Below are positions 7,667 through 14,349 of a DNA stretch of 26,890 nucleotides, one piece after another (the first letter of the stretch is position 1; every line of letters begins with the position of its first letter). The notes beneath the pieces were generated by a model. That model ran no database searches. It had not been told where the DNA came from and saw nothing but the letters and a program-made list of their open reading frames with translations. The DNA is from Candidatus Cloacimonadota bacterium. Lineage in GTDB: Bacteria; Cloacimonadota; Cloacimonadia; Cloacimonadales; Cloacimonadaceae. The DNA is taken from the NCBI GenBank assembly GCA_023421135.1, contig JAEZUG010000053.1, forward strand, positions 1 to 26,890, given 5' to 3'. The position numbers and the translations under genes are program-made.

Positions 7667-8065
7667 TCACTTCAGTAAAACCAGCTTCTTCATCTGCACT
7701 TGTCCACTCTGATTGACCCTCAGAAAATAGATCCCGGAGCTCACTCTGATCCCTGCTTCATCCAGGCCGTCCCACACAGTGCTAAGTCTGCCAGTCTCAA
7801 GTAGCTGAGCTTCAAAGCTTCTAACTCTCTGTCCTCTGAGATTGTATATCTCCAGTTGTGCGGGCTGCTTTCCCTCCAGTTCAATCTTCACCGTGTTAGA
7901 GAAGGGATTGGGGTGGGCATAGATCTGCATGGGAATAGCGTTTTGATCCTGGCCGGATTGCTCTTGTTGGCGAGCGTAAAGCCGATCGAGACCCGGGAAA
8001 TTGGAAACATTTCCGGAGTTACCCAGCAGCAGAGCCGGGAAGTCCTGGTTTTGGCAGTTGATCAG
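7667..8065 (-). pseudogene. Truncated remnant of a secreted protein with C-terminal sorting domain
   Basis: The frame is open from 8065 down to 7667 (about 132 codons), with an in-frame TAG at 8066-8068. The only ATG is at 7928-7930 and has no ribosome site. Upstream of that ATG the frame still reads like protein (QDFPALLLGNSGN, then NFPGLDRLYARQQEQ). Downstream is a complete sorting-like domain: HPNPF, EIYNLRGQRVRSF, GIYFLRV and a KKLVLLK end. No signal peptide or catalytic domain can be found in any minus-strand frame up to 8200. I read this as the 3' end of a decayed or deleted gene whose upstream part is lost. An unrecognised non-ATG start is the alternative. Confidence 0.7.
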
Positions 8066-8208
8066 CTAGAAAAATCCATATTGCAAAAATGCATCATAAG
8101 CCTAAATTGTTATTGAGGACATCATGGAAAGTTTATGAATTGTATTTATATATGCAAGGCTGATCCCTTCCCGGATACGCGCCCTGATCTTGACTAAGGA
8201 GAGTGATA

Positions 8209-8559
8209 ATGCGTCTAAACAGAGCTTATCTGTGGCTTCTGCTTCTGATACCTCTGGCCTTGGTGGCTGTGGGGGGAAGATACGGAAAGCTCAGATTTCA
8301 AATCTTTGATGAAGACAATCGTGCTCTGCAATGGGCCAATGTGTCTGTAATGATAGGTCAATACAGAATCACTGGAGGTCAGTCCGATAAACATGGAAGT
8401 TTGGTTCTGCGGAATATCCCCGAAGGAGAGTATAAGCTAAGATTCTTCAGACTTCGATTTGAGACCATCGACAGTGTGTTTGTGAAAGTAAATGCAGACA
8501 GATCACAGATCATGGAAGTTAAAATGCGAAAAGATCGTAATGTTAGAATCATGCACTAA
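8209..8559 (+). CDS. Small exported protein with a carboxypeptidase-regulatory-like beta-sandwich
   Basis: ATG at 8209 is preferred over GTG at 8203, because AAGGAG (8196-8201) lies 7 nt before the ATG but only 1 nt before the GTG. The 116-residue product has a basic N-terminus and a hydrophobic segment (8-22), then one domain of about 85 residues. That domain has the look of a CarboxypepD_reg/transthyretin-like fold: RFQIFDEDNRALQWANVSV, then GGQSDKHGSLVLRNIPEGEY. Such domains usually serve as binding or structural modules on exported proteins. There are no catalytic residues. The neighbours are unrelated, so it appears to be a single gene. The specific function is unknown. Confidence 0.75.
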   Translation: MRLNRAYLWLLLLIPLALVAVGGRYGKLRFQIFDEDNRALQWANVSVMIGQYRITGGQSDKHGSLVLRNIPEGEYKLRFFRLRFETIDSVFVKVNADRSQIMEVKMRKDRNVRIMH

Positions 8560-8641
8560 GGATGCTGCTCTGAAGAATCCTGAGTATTTTGAGGGGATGA
8601 TCACAGCTGAGAGATAAGTAATCTATACTCGTTTCAGGCCA

Positions 8642-9079
8642 TCAACCGGCCAGTTTCAATTCGCAGATCCTGAAAAAGTCTTCCAAATCCTTTTGGCTAC
8701 TGATCTGAAACATGATCCACTTGCCTATCTTCATAAAGTCTTCAGCACTTGTGTATTTCTGCGCGATGGCAGGGCTAAGCTCCGGCAGGATGCTCTGCAT
8801 GGCGTCGTCGCACTGAAAGGGAATCACCAGAAACACAGAAAAGGAGCCTGGTTCAGGGTAAAGGGTGCCCAGGCTTTTCCCGCTTTTTTGCAGCTTGAGA
8901 TTCCAGCCTGGTTTACCGGAGCAAACACTGTAGGTGAGCTTGCTCTTTGCTTTCCAGGTGTCTATACTGCGCAGAAGCATCTCTTGCCAAAGGAGGGCAG
9001 CTTTCTTGCCCAGAAATTCTTCAATCCCGGCCTCGGAAGGCATTGTGTCCTTGGGATATAGTTCGTGCCAAGCTTTCAT
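8642..9079 (-). CDS. DUF3788-family protein
   Basis: The 145-residue protein is soluble with no signal peptide, so it is probably cytoplasmic. The pattern PGWNLKLQKSGKSLGTLYP followed by FSVFLVIP matches the usual core of DUF3788 proteins, where a compact alpha/beta domain of about 140 residues is the full length. The function of that family is not established. A GAGAGG ribosome site sits 8 nt before the ATG. It is transcribed alone, convergent with the small beta-sandwich gene and divergent from the eight-helix membrane protein. Nothing suggests transfer or damage. Confidence 0.78.
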   Translation of the reverse strand: MKAWHELYPKDTMPSEAGIEEFLGKKAALLWQEMLLRSIDTWKAKSKLTYSVCSGKPGWNLKLQKSGKSLGTLYPEPGSFSVFLVIPFQCDDAMQSILPELSPAIAQKYTSAEDFMKIGKWIMFQISSQKDLEDFFRICELKLAG

Positions 9080-9222
9080 GTGTTCAGCCTCTCTAAATAT
9101 AGCTTTATTGGTAGATGGGATTATTGAACCATTGGCTGGGCTTATCAGCAGGAGTCAACTCTTTTTTAGTGAAAGGAAAACTCATCCTTAGGCAGGATTA
9201 TGTAATCTTGAAGGATTGCTGC

Positions 9223-9250
9223 TTGACAAGAACCGATAGCTCTTGATTCT
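9223..9250 (+). promoter_or_regulatory. Possible promoter for the eight-helix membrane protein gene
   Basis: A perfect TTGACA (9223-9228) is followed 16 bp later by GATTCT (9245-9250), a poor -10 box (3 of 6). The gene starts 45 bp further on. The -35 is convincing and the -10 is not. Confidence 0.35.
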
Positions 9251-9294
9251 GTGAACTAATGGAACAATTAACAGGGAATGCAAAGGAGTGAACT

Positions 9295-10161
9295 ATGCCT
9301 CAATACAAGTCGGTACTTACTATTGCCTTGGTTTTGGTTTTGTTAACAGAGTTGGCTGTGATAGTGGGAATCTTTGGCTGGGGGGGATCCGGCAAAAGAC
9401 AGATCCGCTCTGTCAGAGGAGAAAATGTTACTCTCTACGGAGTGGGTCTCTATAGCGATATGCCCGATGAAGTGGCACCTCAGGGGATTGCTCAGGATTA
9501 TGTGACCCTCTTTGTGGGGATTCCTCTGCTCTTATGGGCTCTGATTATGGCTCAACGGGGCTCCATTCCTTCCAGAATGTTTTTGGCAGGAGTCCTGGCT
9601 TACTTTGTATTGACCTATATGTTCTGGCTCAATATGTCCGCCTACAATGATTTCTTCCTCATCTATGTGGTTCTGGCAGGCTTAAGTATTTGGGCTTTTT
9701 TGATAGTGGTCGTGCATATCTCTCCCAAGAAGGCCAAGCTGGCTGCGATGAGCCGGATGCCCAGGCAGGTGGCGGGTGGGTTTTTGATGCTGACCTCCCT
9801 GCTGGTAGCTGCTATGTGGTTGAAAGTGATCATCCCTCCTCTCTTGCACGGCTCCTATCCCAAAGAGCTTTATCACTTCACGACTCTTGTAGTTCAGGGC
9901 ATAGACCTGGCCTACTTCTTACCCTTCTGTTTCGTGACGGGTTTGCTATTTATGAAGAAGAGCATCTGGGGTTATATGTTCAGCCCGATCATTCTGGTCT
10001 TTCTTTCTTTGCAGATGCTGGCGCTACTCACTAAGATGGTTTTTATGCTTAAAGAAGGCAATATGGTACAGCTACCCTTGATGGTCGGAATCGGCGTTAT
10101 CTTTGTGTTGGCTGTATCTTTGGCTAATTCGTGCTTAAGGTCATTCAACAAGCTAGCGTAA
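9295..10161 (+). CDS. Polytopic inner-membrane protein of unknown function
   Basis: I do not recognise the 288-residue product. Eight hydrophobic segments can be seen at about 7-28, 69-86, 95-113, 119-141, 158-180, 198-220, 227-250 and 260-280. A 40-residue polar loop between helices 1 and 2 contains a GWGGSGKRQ stretch and acidic residues. A second basic loop (142-157, SPKKAKLAAMSRMPR) lies between helices 4 and 5. There is no conserved transporter or enzyme signature that I can name. AAGGAG stands 6 nt before the ATG. It is followed after 93 bp by the response-regulator gene, which seems to have its own promoter, so the two are probably separate units. Confidence 0.75.
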   Translation: MPQYKSVLTIALVLVLLTELAVIVGIFGWGGSGKRQIRSVRGENVTLYGVGLYSDMPDEVAPQGIAQDYVTLFVGIPLLLWALIMAQRGSIPSRMFLAGVLAYFVLTYMFWLNMSAYNDFFLIYVVLAGLSIWAFLIVVVHISPKKAKLAAMSRMPRQVAGGFLMLTSLLVAAMWLKVIIPPLLHGSYPKELYHFTTLVVQGIDLAYFLPFCFVTGLLFMKKSIWGYMFSPIILVFLSLQMLALLTKMVFMLKEGNMVQLPLMVGIGVIFVLAVSLANSCLRSFNKLA

Positions 10162-10204
10162 AATGTTCTGGAAAAAACGCAGATATTTGGAAAAAAAGGT
10201 TGAC

Positions 10205-10233
10205 TTGAGATCAAAGTCCATTAGTAATGTAAT
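10205..10233 (+). promoter_or_regulatory. Sigma70-type promoter before the response-regulator operon
   Basis: TTGAGA (10205-10210) and TGTAAT (10228-10233) are 17 bp apart, each matching consensus at 5 of 6 bases. Transcription would begin about 15 nt before the ATG at 10255. This would drive the six-gene run that ends at the terminator at 16768-16799. Confidence 0.6.
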
Positions 10234-10254
10234 AAATACTGTTGTGAGGTTCTG

Positions 10255-10614
10255 ATGAGTTCTCGGATTCTTCTGGTCGATGATGATCGTCTTTTAAGAG
10301 AAGTGATTGGGGAACATCTATCCAATTTTGGTTATGAAGTGGACCTGGCCGAGGATGGAGAACAGGGCTGGGCAAAGTTTAGCCCGGGCAAATATCAATT
10401 GGCCATTATAGATCTCGTGATGCCTGGCATGAATGGGATTGAGCTGATGCAGAGGATGCTGGCAGACGACACAGAGCTGTTCTGTCTGATTATGACAGGC
10501 TACCCCACAATTGACTCCGCATACAAATCCATGGTGGAAGGCGCTTCGGATTATATCATTAAACCATTCCAACTGATGGAACTGATCAATACAGTACAAA
10601 AGTATCTTCATTAA
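10255..10614 (+). CDS. Single-domain response regulator (CheY-like receiver)
   Basis: The 119 residues make up one receiver domain and nothing else. The key positions are all present: acidic triad D9/D10/D11, phospho-acceptor D53 in AIIDLVMPG, T81 in MTGYP and K103 in IIKPF. With no output domain it must act by binding a partner or as a phosphorelay intermediate. No histidine kinase is encoded in the window. The stop codon directly abuts the ATG of the FemAB-like gene (zero spacing), so translation of the two is probably coupled. The pairing with peptidoglycan-type genes suggests a local signalling input, but that is inference. Confidence 0.93.
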   Translation: MSSRILLVDDDRLLREVIGEHLSNFGYEVDLAEDGEQGWAKFSPGKYQLAIIDLVMPGMNGIELMQRMLADDTELFCLIMTGYPTIDSAYKSMVEGASDYIIKPFQLMELINTVQKYLH

Positions 10615-11535
10615 ATGGGTTTTGAGATCAGGCTCGAAGAGCCGGCAAATAATCGGGATAGGGCAAACCGGGAGCCGTGGTCTGATACCGGGTTTCTGGA
10701 TGTAGTAGCTCGCACTCACGATCTCCAGGCTTGGCTGCTCACTTGCTACAAAGGCGAGGAGCTGGTGGCCAGCCTTCCTCTCTATGAACGGAGCCGCTTT
10801 GGCATCAAGTATCTGGTGGAGCCGGTCACGGCATACTATCAGCCGCTGCAGTTCTTTCTTCCGGTTGAACAACAACAGTCCCGGCGTCACTTGGATGAAC
10901 TGCGGGTTATGGAGGCTATGGCTGCCTTTCTAAAAGATAAATATCGCAGGCTTCACATCAAGCTGCATCCGGGCACCCTTGATACCCGGGCATTTATCTG
11001 GGCAGGGATGCGAGCAACCCCCTTTTACACTTTTATCCACAAGCGGGGAGACAATCTTGATCCTGTCAAAGACGAACAGCGCAATCTTAAGCTGGCGGGA
11101 GACAGGGGATATTCTTACAGCAATGCTTTTGTCCCGGAGGCTTTTTTTGCTCTTTTTCGACGTATGCATGAGCGCAAAGAGCGGAGATTCAGCTTGTCGC
11201 TTGACAAAATGCAGGCTTTCTGCAGTAGTTTACACAACCTGGGCCTGATGCACCAAAGTAATGTCTTATTGGATGATAAGATTGTGAGTGCAGATCTATT
11301 TCTGGGAAAGGGCTCGGGAACCGCTTACCTGCTGCATCGTGCCTCCAGTCCAGAGGAGATGCCAATGGGTGTGAGTGCCTGGCATAGTTCCAGGCTGCTG
11401 GAAGAGCTTACTAAAGACTATGAACTGGTGGATTTCTGTGGTGCCAACGTGCGGGAGGTGGCAAGGTTTAAAGCCGCACTGGGGCTGCAATTGGCAGTGT
11501 TTTTTCAGATAGAATATGGCTCAAAGATAATCTGA
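10615..11535 (+). CDS. FemAB/GNAT-type acyl- or aminoacyltransferase
   Basis: The 306-residue cytoplasmic protein has the layout of FemAB-like proteins with two GNAT folds (Acetyltransf_6/BioF2-like). Supporting segments are the N-terminal WSDTGFLDVVART and LVASLPLYERSRFG, a middle RRMHERKERRFSLS helix, and a C-terminal half with DDKIVSADLFLGKGSG, YLLHRASSPE and VDFCGANVREVARFKAALG. Family members use aminoacyl-tRNA or acyl-CoA to modify lipid II or surface polysaccharide. The next gene, D-Ala-D-Ala ligase, favours a peptidoglycan precursor as substrate (inference). It directly follows the receiver gene without a gap and is not preceded by its own clear ribosome site, which supports coupling. 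Confidence 0.8.
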   Translation: MGFEIRLEEPANNRDRANREPWSDTGFLDVVARTHDLQAWLLTCYKGEELVASLPLYERSRFGIKYLVEPVTAYYQPLQFFLPVEQQQSRRHLDELRVMEAMAAFLKDKYRRLHIKLHPGTLDTRAFIWAGMRATPFYTFIHKRGDNLDPVKDEQRNLKLAGDRGYSYSNAFVPEAFFALFRRMHERKERRFSLSLDKMQAFCSSLHNLGLMHQSNVLLDDKIVSADLFLGKGSGTAYLLHRASSPEEMPMGVSAWHSSRLLEELTKDYELVDFCGANVREVARFKAALGLQLAVFFQIEYGSKII

Positions 11536-11553
11536 GCCTGGTATTGAGGTTAT

Positions 11554-12489
11554 ATGGAGAAGATTTTGATCTTGAAAGGGGGCAGGTCACCAGAGCGGGA
11601 TGTATCGCTCGTGAGTGCTGCCGCTGTTGCTGAAGAGCTGGGAAAGCTCGGTTACAACTGTGTGGAGCTTGATCCGGCGGATTATCCCAAACTGAGGGAG
11701 CTGCTGGCGGCAGTTGCAGAGCACGATCCAGCATTGGTTTTTAATGCCCTGCACGGTGGGGCAGGAGAGAATGGAGAGCTACAGGCAGTGTTGGAAATGA
11801 CAGGCTGGCGCTTCACCGGTTCTGGCAGCAAAGCCTGCATGATTGCTATGGACAAGTATCTCTCCAAGCTTCTTGTCTCCGAAGAAGGCATCCCTGTGCC
11901 GGAGAGCATCCTGATGCGTTATGACATGCTGCTGGACTATAATGATCCCTCAGATTATCAAGGCTTTATCGACAGATTGTCGCTTCCTCTGATTGTGAAG
12001 CCTGTAGATGCTGGCTCTTCGGTGGGGATCTCTCTAGTCAAAGACATTAATGCCCTGAAACCAGCGGTGGAGGAAGCTTTTCAATACTGCTCTCAAGTTC
12101 TGCTCGAGCAGTATATCCCGGGCTCAGAACTCACTGTGACAGTGATTAATGGCAAAGCCATGCCGGTGGTGGAGATCAGGCCTGTATCCGGTTGGTATGA
12201 TTATCAGAACAAATATACCAAGGGCAAGACCGAGTATATTGCTCCGGCGGAGCTTCCGGAGGAGATCTCGGAATTGCTGAAGCTCTTTGCCGAGCGAATC
12301 TGGCTGGTGATGGACTTGCGTCATTATGCCAGGATAGATTTTCGCTACGATGGAAAGAAGGTCTGGTTCCTGGAAGTAAATACTTTACCGGGAATGACTT
12401 CTCTCAGCCTGACTCCGATGGCGGCACGTGCTGCCGGGATGAGTTTTGGCGACTTGCTTCAAACGATTATATTATCTGCAACTAGCTAA
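11554..12489 (+). CDS. ddl: D-alanine--D-alanine ligase
   Basis: The 311 residues match a typical short Ddl (about 305-315) with all ATP-grasp features. GGRSPERDVS carries the D-Ala-binding Glu (E14). NALHGGAGENG, the ATP lysine in LIVKPVDAGSSVG (K149, S155/S156), the omega-loop WYDYQNKYTKGKTEY (Y215/Y217), and the metal ligands D262, E274 and N276 in EVNTLPGMT are all visible. It joins two D-Ala molecules for the pentapeptide of peptidoglycan in the cytoplasm. The tyrosine-containing omega-loop fits a D-Ala rather than D-Lac ligase. It begins 18 bp after the FemAB-like gene, with GAGG before the ATG. Confidence 0.97.
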   Translation: MEKILILKGGRSPERDVSLVSAAAVAEELGKLGYNCVELDPADYPKLRELLAAVAEHDPALVFNALHGGAGENGELQAVLEMTGWRFTGSGSKACMIAMDKYLSKLLVSEEGIPVPESILMRYDMLLDYNDPSDYQGFIDRLSLPLIVKPVDAGSSVGISLVKDINALKPAVEEAFQYCSQVLLEQYIPGSELTVTVINGKAMPVVEIRPVSGWYDYQNKYTKGKTEYIAPAELPEEISELLKLFAERIWLVMDLRHYARIDFRYDGKKVWFLEVNTLPGMTSLSLTPMAARAAGMSFGDLLQTIILSATS

Positions 12490-12507
12490 GTTTTCATGGA
12501 GGTTACG

Positions 12508-13620
12508 ATGAAGACATCTTTTACAATGCTAATATTGCTATTGATAGCCGCTCTGCCACTGCTGGGGCAGGCTGGTGCGATGACGGCGAGCTTCAACCCG
12601 TCCACCGTGCAGGTCAATAGCTTCAATACTGCCAGCTTTGACCCGACTTCACCGGAGAGTCAGCCAGTCTTGACAACCCTGACAATCCAGAACAACACTT
12701 CCGAGAGCTATATCTTCAGGATGAAGCTTACAGTTAAGTGGAACGAGAGCACTCTCACCACAGCAGAATTCCGTTCCAAGGAAGCGATCCCCGCAAATGG
12801 CATCTTCTATCCTCTTACCAATAGAGATCTGATCACCACCAGCGCCAGCACTCATTTCGATGAAATTGGCGTGGGCGGGATTACTCTGCAGGATGTGATA
12901 GAAAACAGTTCCGTTCTACGTCGTGCAGTTTTGGCGGGATTCTTCCCGGATGGAACAGTGAGGCTTGAGGTGCAGGTGAGACCGGACGACACCAGCTCGG
13001 TTTACGGAAATCCAGCTGTGTTCTCGATCATTGTACGTAATGCCGGCACCATCAGCCTGGTGTCTCCGGGTGTGCCTTTGGGAGAGCAAGCTCCGATTAT
13101 CAGCACAAACCCGATGAGTTTCTTCTGGAACGCCATCAACACAAACTTCAATCAGTATTACGTCAATATCCTCGAGTTTCCCCCCAATGTGGTCCCGACG
13201 GTCAACAACGTTGAGGCTATGGGACAACACTTCTGGCCACTGAATCCCACTCCGGTCACAGGCGGAGTCTATTCAGAATACATTCCATTCGTGCCCGGGA
13301 ATTACTATGCCTGGCAGATCAGCACATCTTTGTACACAGAGACAAATCCCTACACCAGAGAGAGGGATCAGAGCAGCCTGAAGAGTAACTGGTATGTCTT
13401 CCGTTTTGCTCCCCAGGATCAAGCCCCTCCCATCACGATCAATGAGCTCCAGGCTGCCCTCAGTTCTCTGGGAAATCCGGCCATAGAAGCAATCTTCAAT
13501 GGTGGTTTTGCTCCCATTGGCGTGATCCAGTCTGATGGTCAAAGCATGAGCGGTGAAGAAGCCATCAACCTGATTCGCAGCTTGGTTGGCCGTAACGTGG
13601 TCATAGATATTCGGAACTAA
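12508..13620 (+). CDS. Secreted protein of unknown function in the FecR/barrel operon
   Basis: ATG at 12508 is chosen because GGAGGT (12498-12503) lies just ahead and the signal peptide begins there; an upstream in-frame ATG at 12496 overlaps that ribosome site. The 370-residue product has a signal peptide (about 1-22), then beta-rich sequence. A first domain of about 150 residues contains VLTTLTIQNNTSESYIFRM. A second section has VSPGVPLGEQAPIISTNPMSFFWN followed by WQISTS, resembling an Fn3-like surface module. The C-terminal 65 residues look partly helical. I know no family for it. Its position, 18 bp after ddl and 12 bp before the fecR-like gene, suggests a periplasmic or surface partner of the FecR and barrel proteins. 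Confidence 0.8.
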   Translation: MKTSFTMLILLLIAALPLLGQAGAMTASFNPSTVQVNSFNTASFDPTSPESQPVLTTLTIQNNTSESYIFRMKLTVKWNESTLTTAEFRSKEAIPANGIFYPLTNRDLITTSASTHFDEIGVGGITLQDVIENSSVLRRAVLAGFFPDGTVRLEVQVRPDDTSSVYGNPAVFSIIVRNAGTISLVSPGVPLGEQAPIISTNPMSFFWNAINTNFNQYYVNILEFPPNVVPTVNNVEAMGQHFWPLNPTPVTGGVYSEYIPFVPGNYYAWQISTSLYTETNPYTRERDQSSLKSNWYVFRFAPQDQAPPITINELQAALSSLGNPAIEAIFNGGFAPIGVIQSDGQSMSGEEAINLIRSLVGRNVVIDIRN

Positions 13621-13632
13621 GGAGTTGGAGAA

Positions 13633-14310
13633 ATGAAACGAGTATTATTAATATCCCTCTTGATCTGTCTTGCAGTCGGGTTGACTGCTCAAAACGCTGT
13701 GGCCTATCTTTCTGCCAATCGGGGCAGAGTGGATCTGTTCCGCCAGAACAGACAGGTTAGATACCGGGCTGGAGAAATGCTCCAACACGAAGATCAGATT
13801 CGCACAGGGAACGATTCCTATGCTGCCTACCGGTTCATAGACGGCTCTTCTCAAGTGAGGATCTTTGCCAATTCCAATGTCCGGATCAGAGCTGCCGTAT
13901 CCAATGGCACCCTGGCCAAGAATACCACTGTTACCCGTGGCAGAGTTCACAGCAATGTGAGCCGTAATACCGGCAGCTACCGGGTGGAAACTGCCACGAC
14001 CGTGGCTTCCGTGAGGGGAACAGAATTCCTGACGGATGTCGATGAAGAAGACAACAGCCGCTTCATCGTGGTCGATGGCACCGTAGCTGTCACAATTAAA
14101 GCCACAGGTGAGACCCAAATGGTTGGCAGAGGTAAGACAGCTATAGTAGATAGAGACGGGAATGTGGAAGTCGGAAATAGCAGCGAAGAAGATCTGGAGA
14201 TGCTGGCGGCCGCAGCAGATGCAGCAGGATCCCAGCCTTCTATGCGCACCATTATGGTACCAGTACAAAATGAAGCCGGTCAGATTAAATACATCGAGAT
14301 CAGATACTAG
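13633..14310 (+). CDS. Secreted FecR-domain protein
   Basis: The 225-residue protein has a signal peptide (1-19), then a FecR domain (about 24-145). Diagnostic segments are GRVDLFRQNRQVRYRAG, DQIRTGNDSYAAYRF, an LRI-type strand at SSQVRIFANSNVRI, TRGRVHSN and ETATTVASVRGTEF. It lacks the cytoplasmic anti-sigma segment and transmembrane helix of classic FecR, so it is not a sigma regulator of that type. It is a periplasmic or surface FecR module, as often found near CHASE2 cyclases. The C-terminal 60 residues are acidic and end with a short beta stretch (KYIEIRY). AAGGAG lies 8 nt before the ATG. Confidence 0.88.
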   Translation: MKRVLLISLLICLAVGLTAQNAVAYLSANRGRVDLFRQNRQVRYRAGEMLQHEDQIRTGNDSYAAYRFIDGSSQVRIFANSNVRIRAAVSNGTLAKNTTVTRGRVHSNVSRNTGSYRVETATTVASVRGTEFLTDVDEEDNSRFIVVDGTVAVTIKATGETQMVGRGKTAIVDRDGNVEVGNSSEEDLEMLAAAADAAGSQPSMRTIMVPVQNEAGQIKYIEIRY

Positions 14311-14349
14311 GATCTACCTGCTTCCAACCCTAGACTTTGTGAGGTAATT

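Noticed and set aside
7856..8116. Plus-strand reading frame with a hydrophobic stretch, looking like a small exported protein
   Set aside because: It lies antisense to the conserved sorting domain and upstream remnant, has no ribosome site, and its hydrophobic part is the complement of the remnant's coding sequence.
10615..12489. Van-type resistance cassette (regulator plus ligase plus Fem factor)
   Set aside because: The ligase has the tyrosine omega-loop of D-Ala-D-Ala enzymes, and there is no VanH, VanX or sensor kinase.
13648..14268. Minus-strand open frame of 206 codons
   Set aside because: It is the shadow of the FecR-domain gene, which has a signal peptide, motif matches and a ribosome site on the plus strand.
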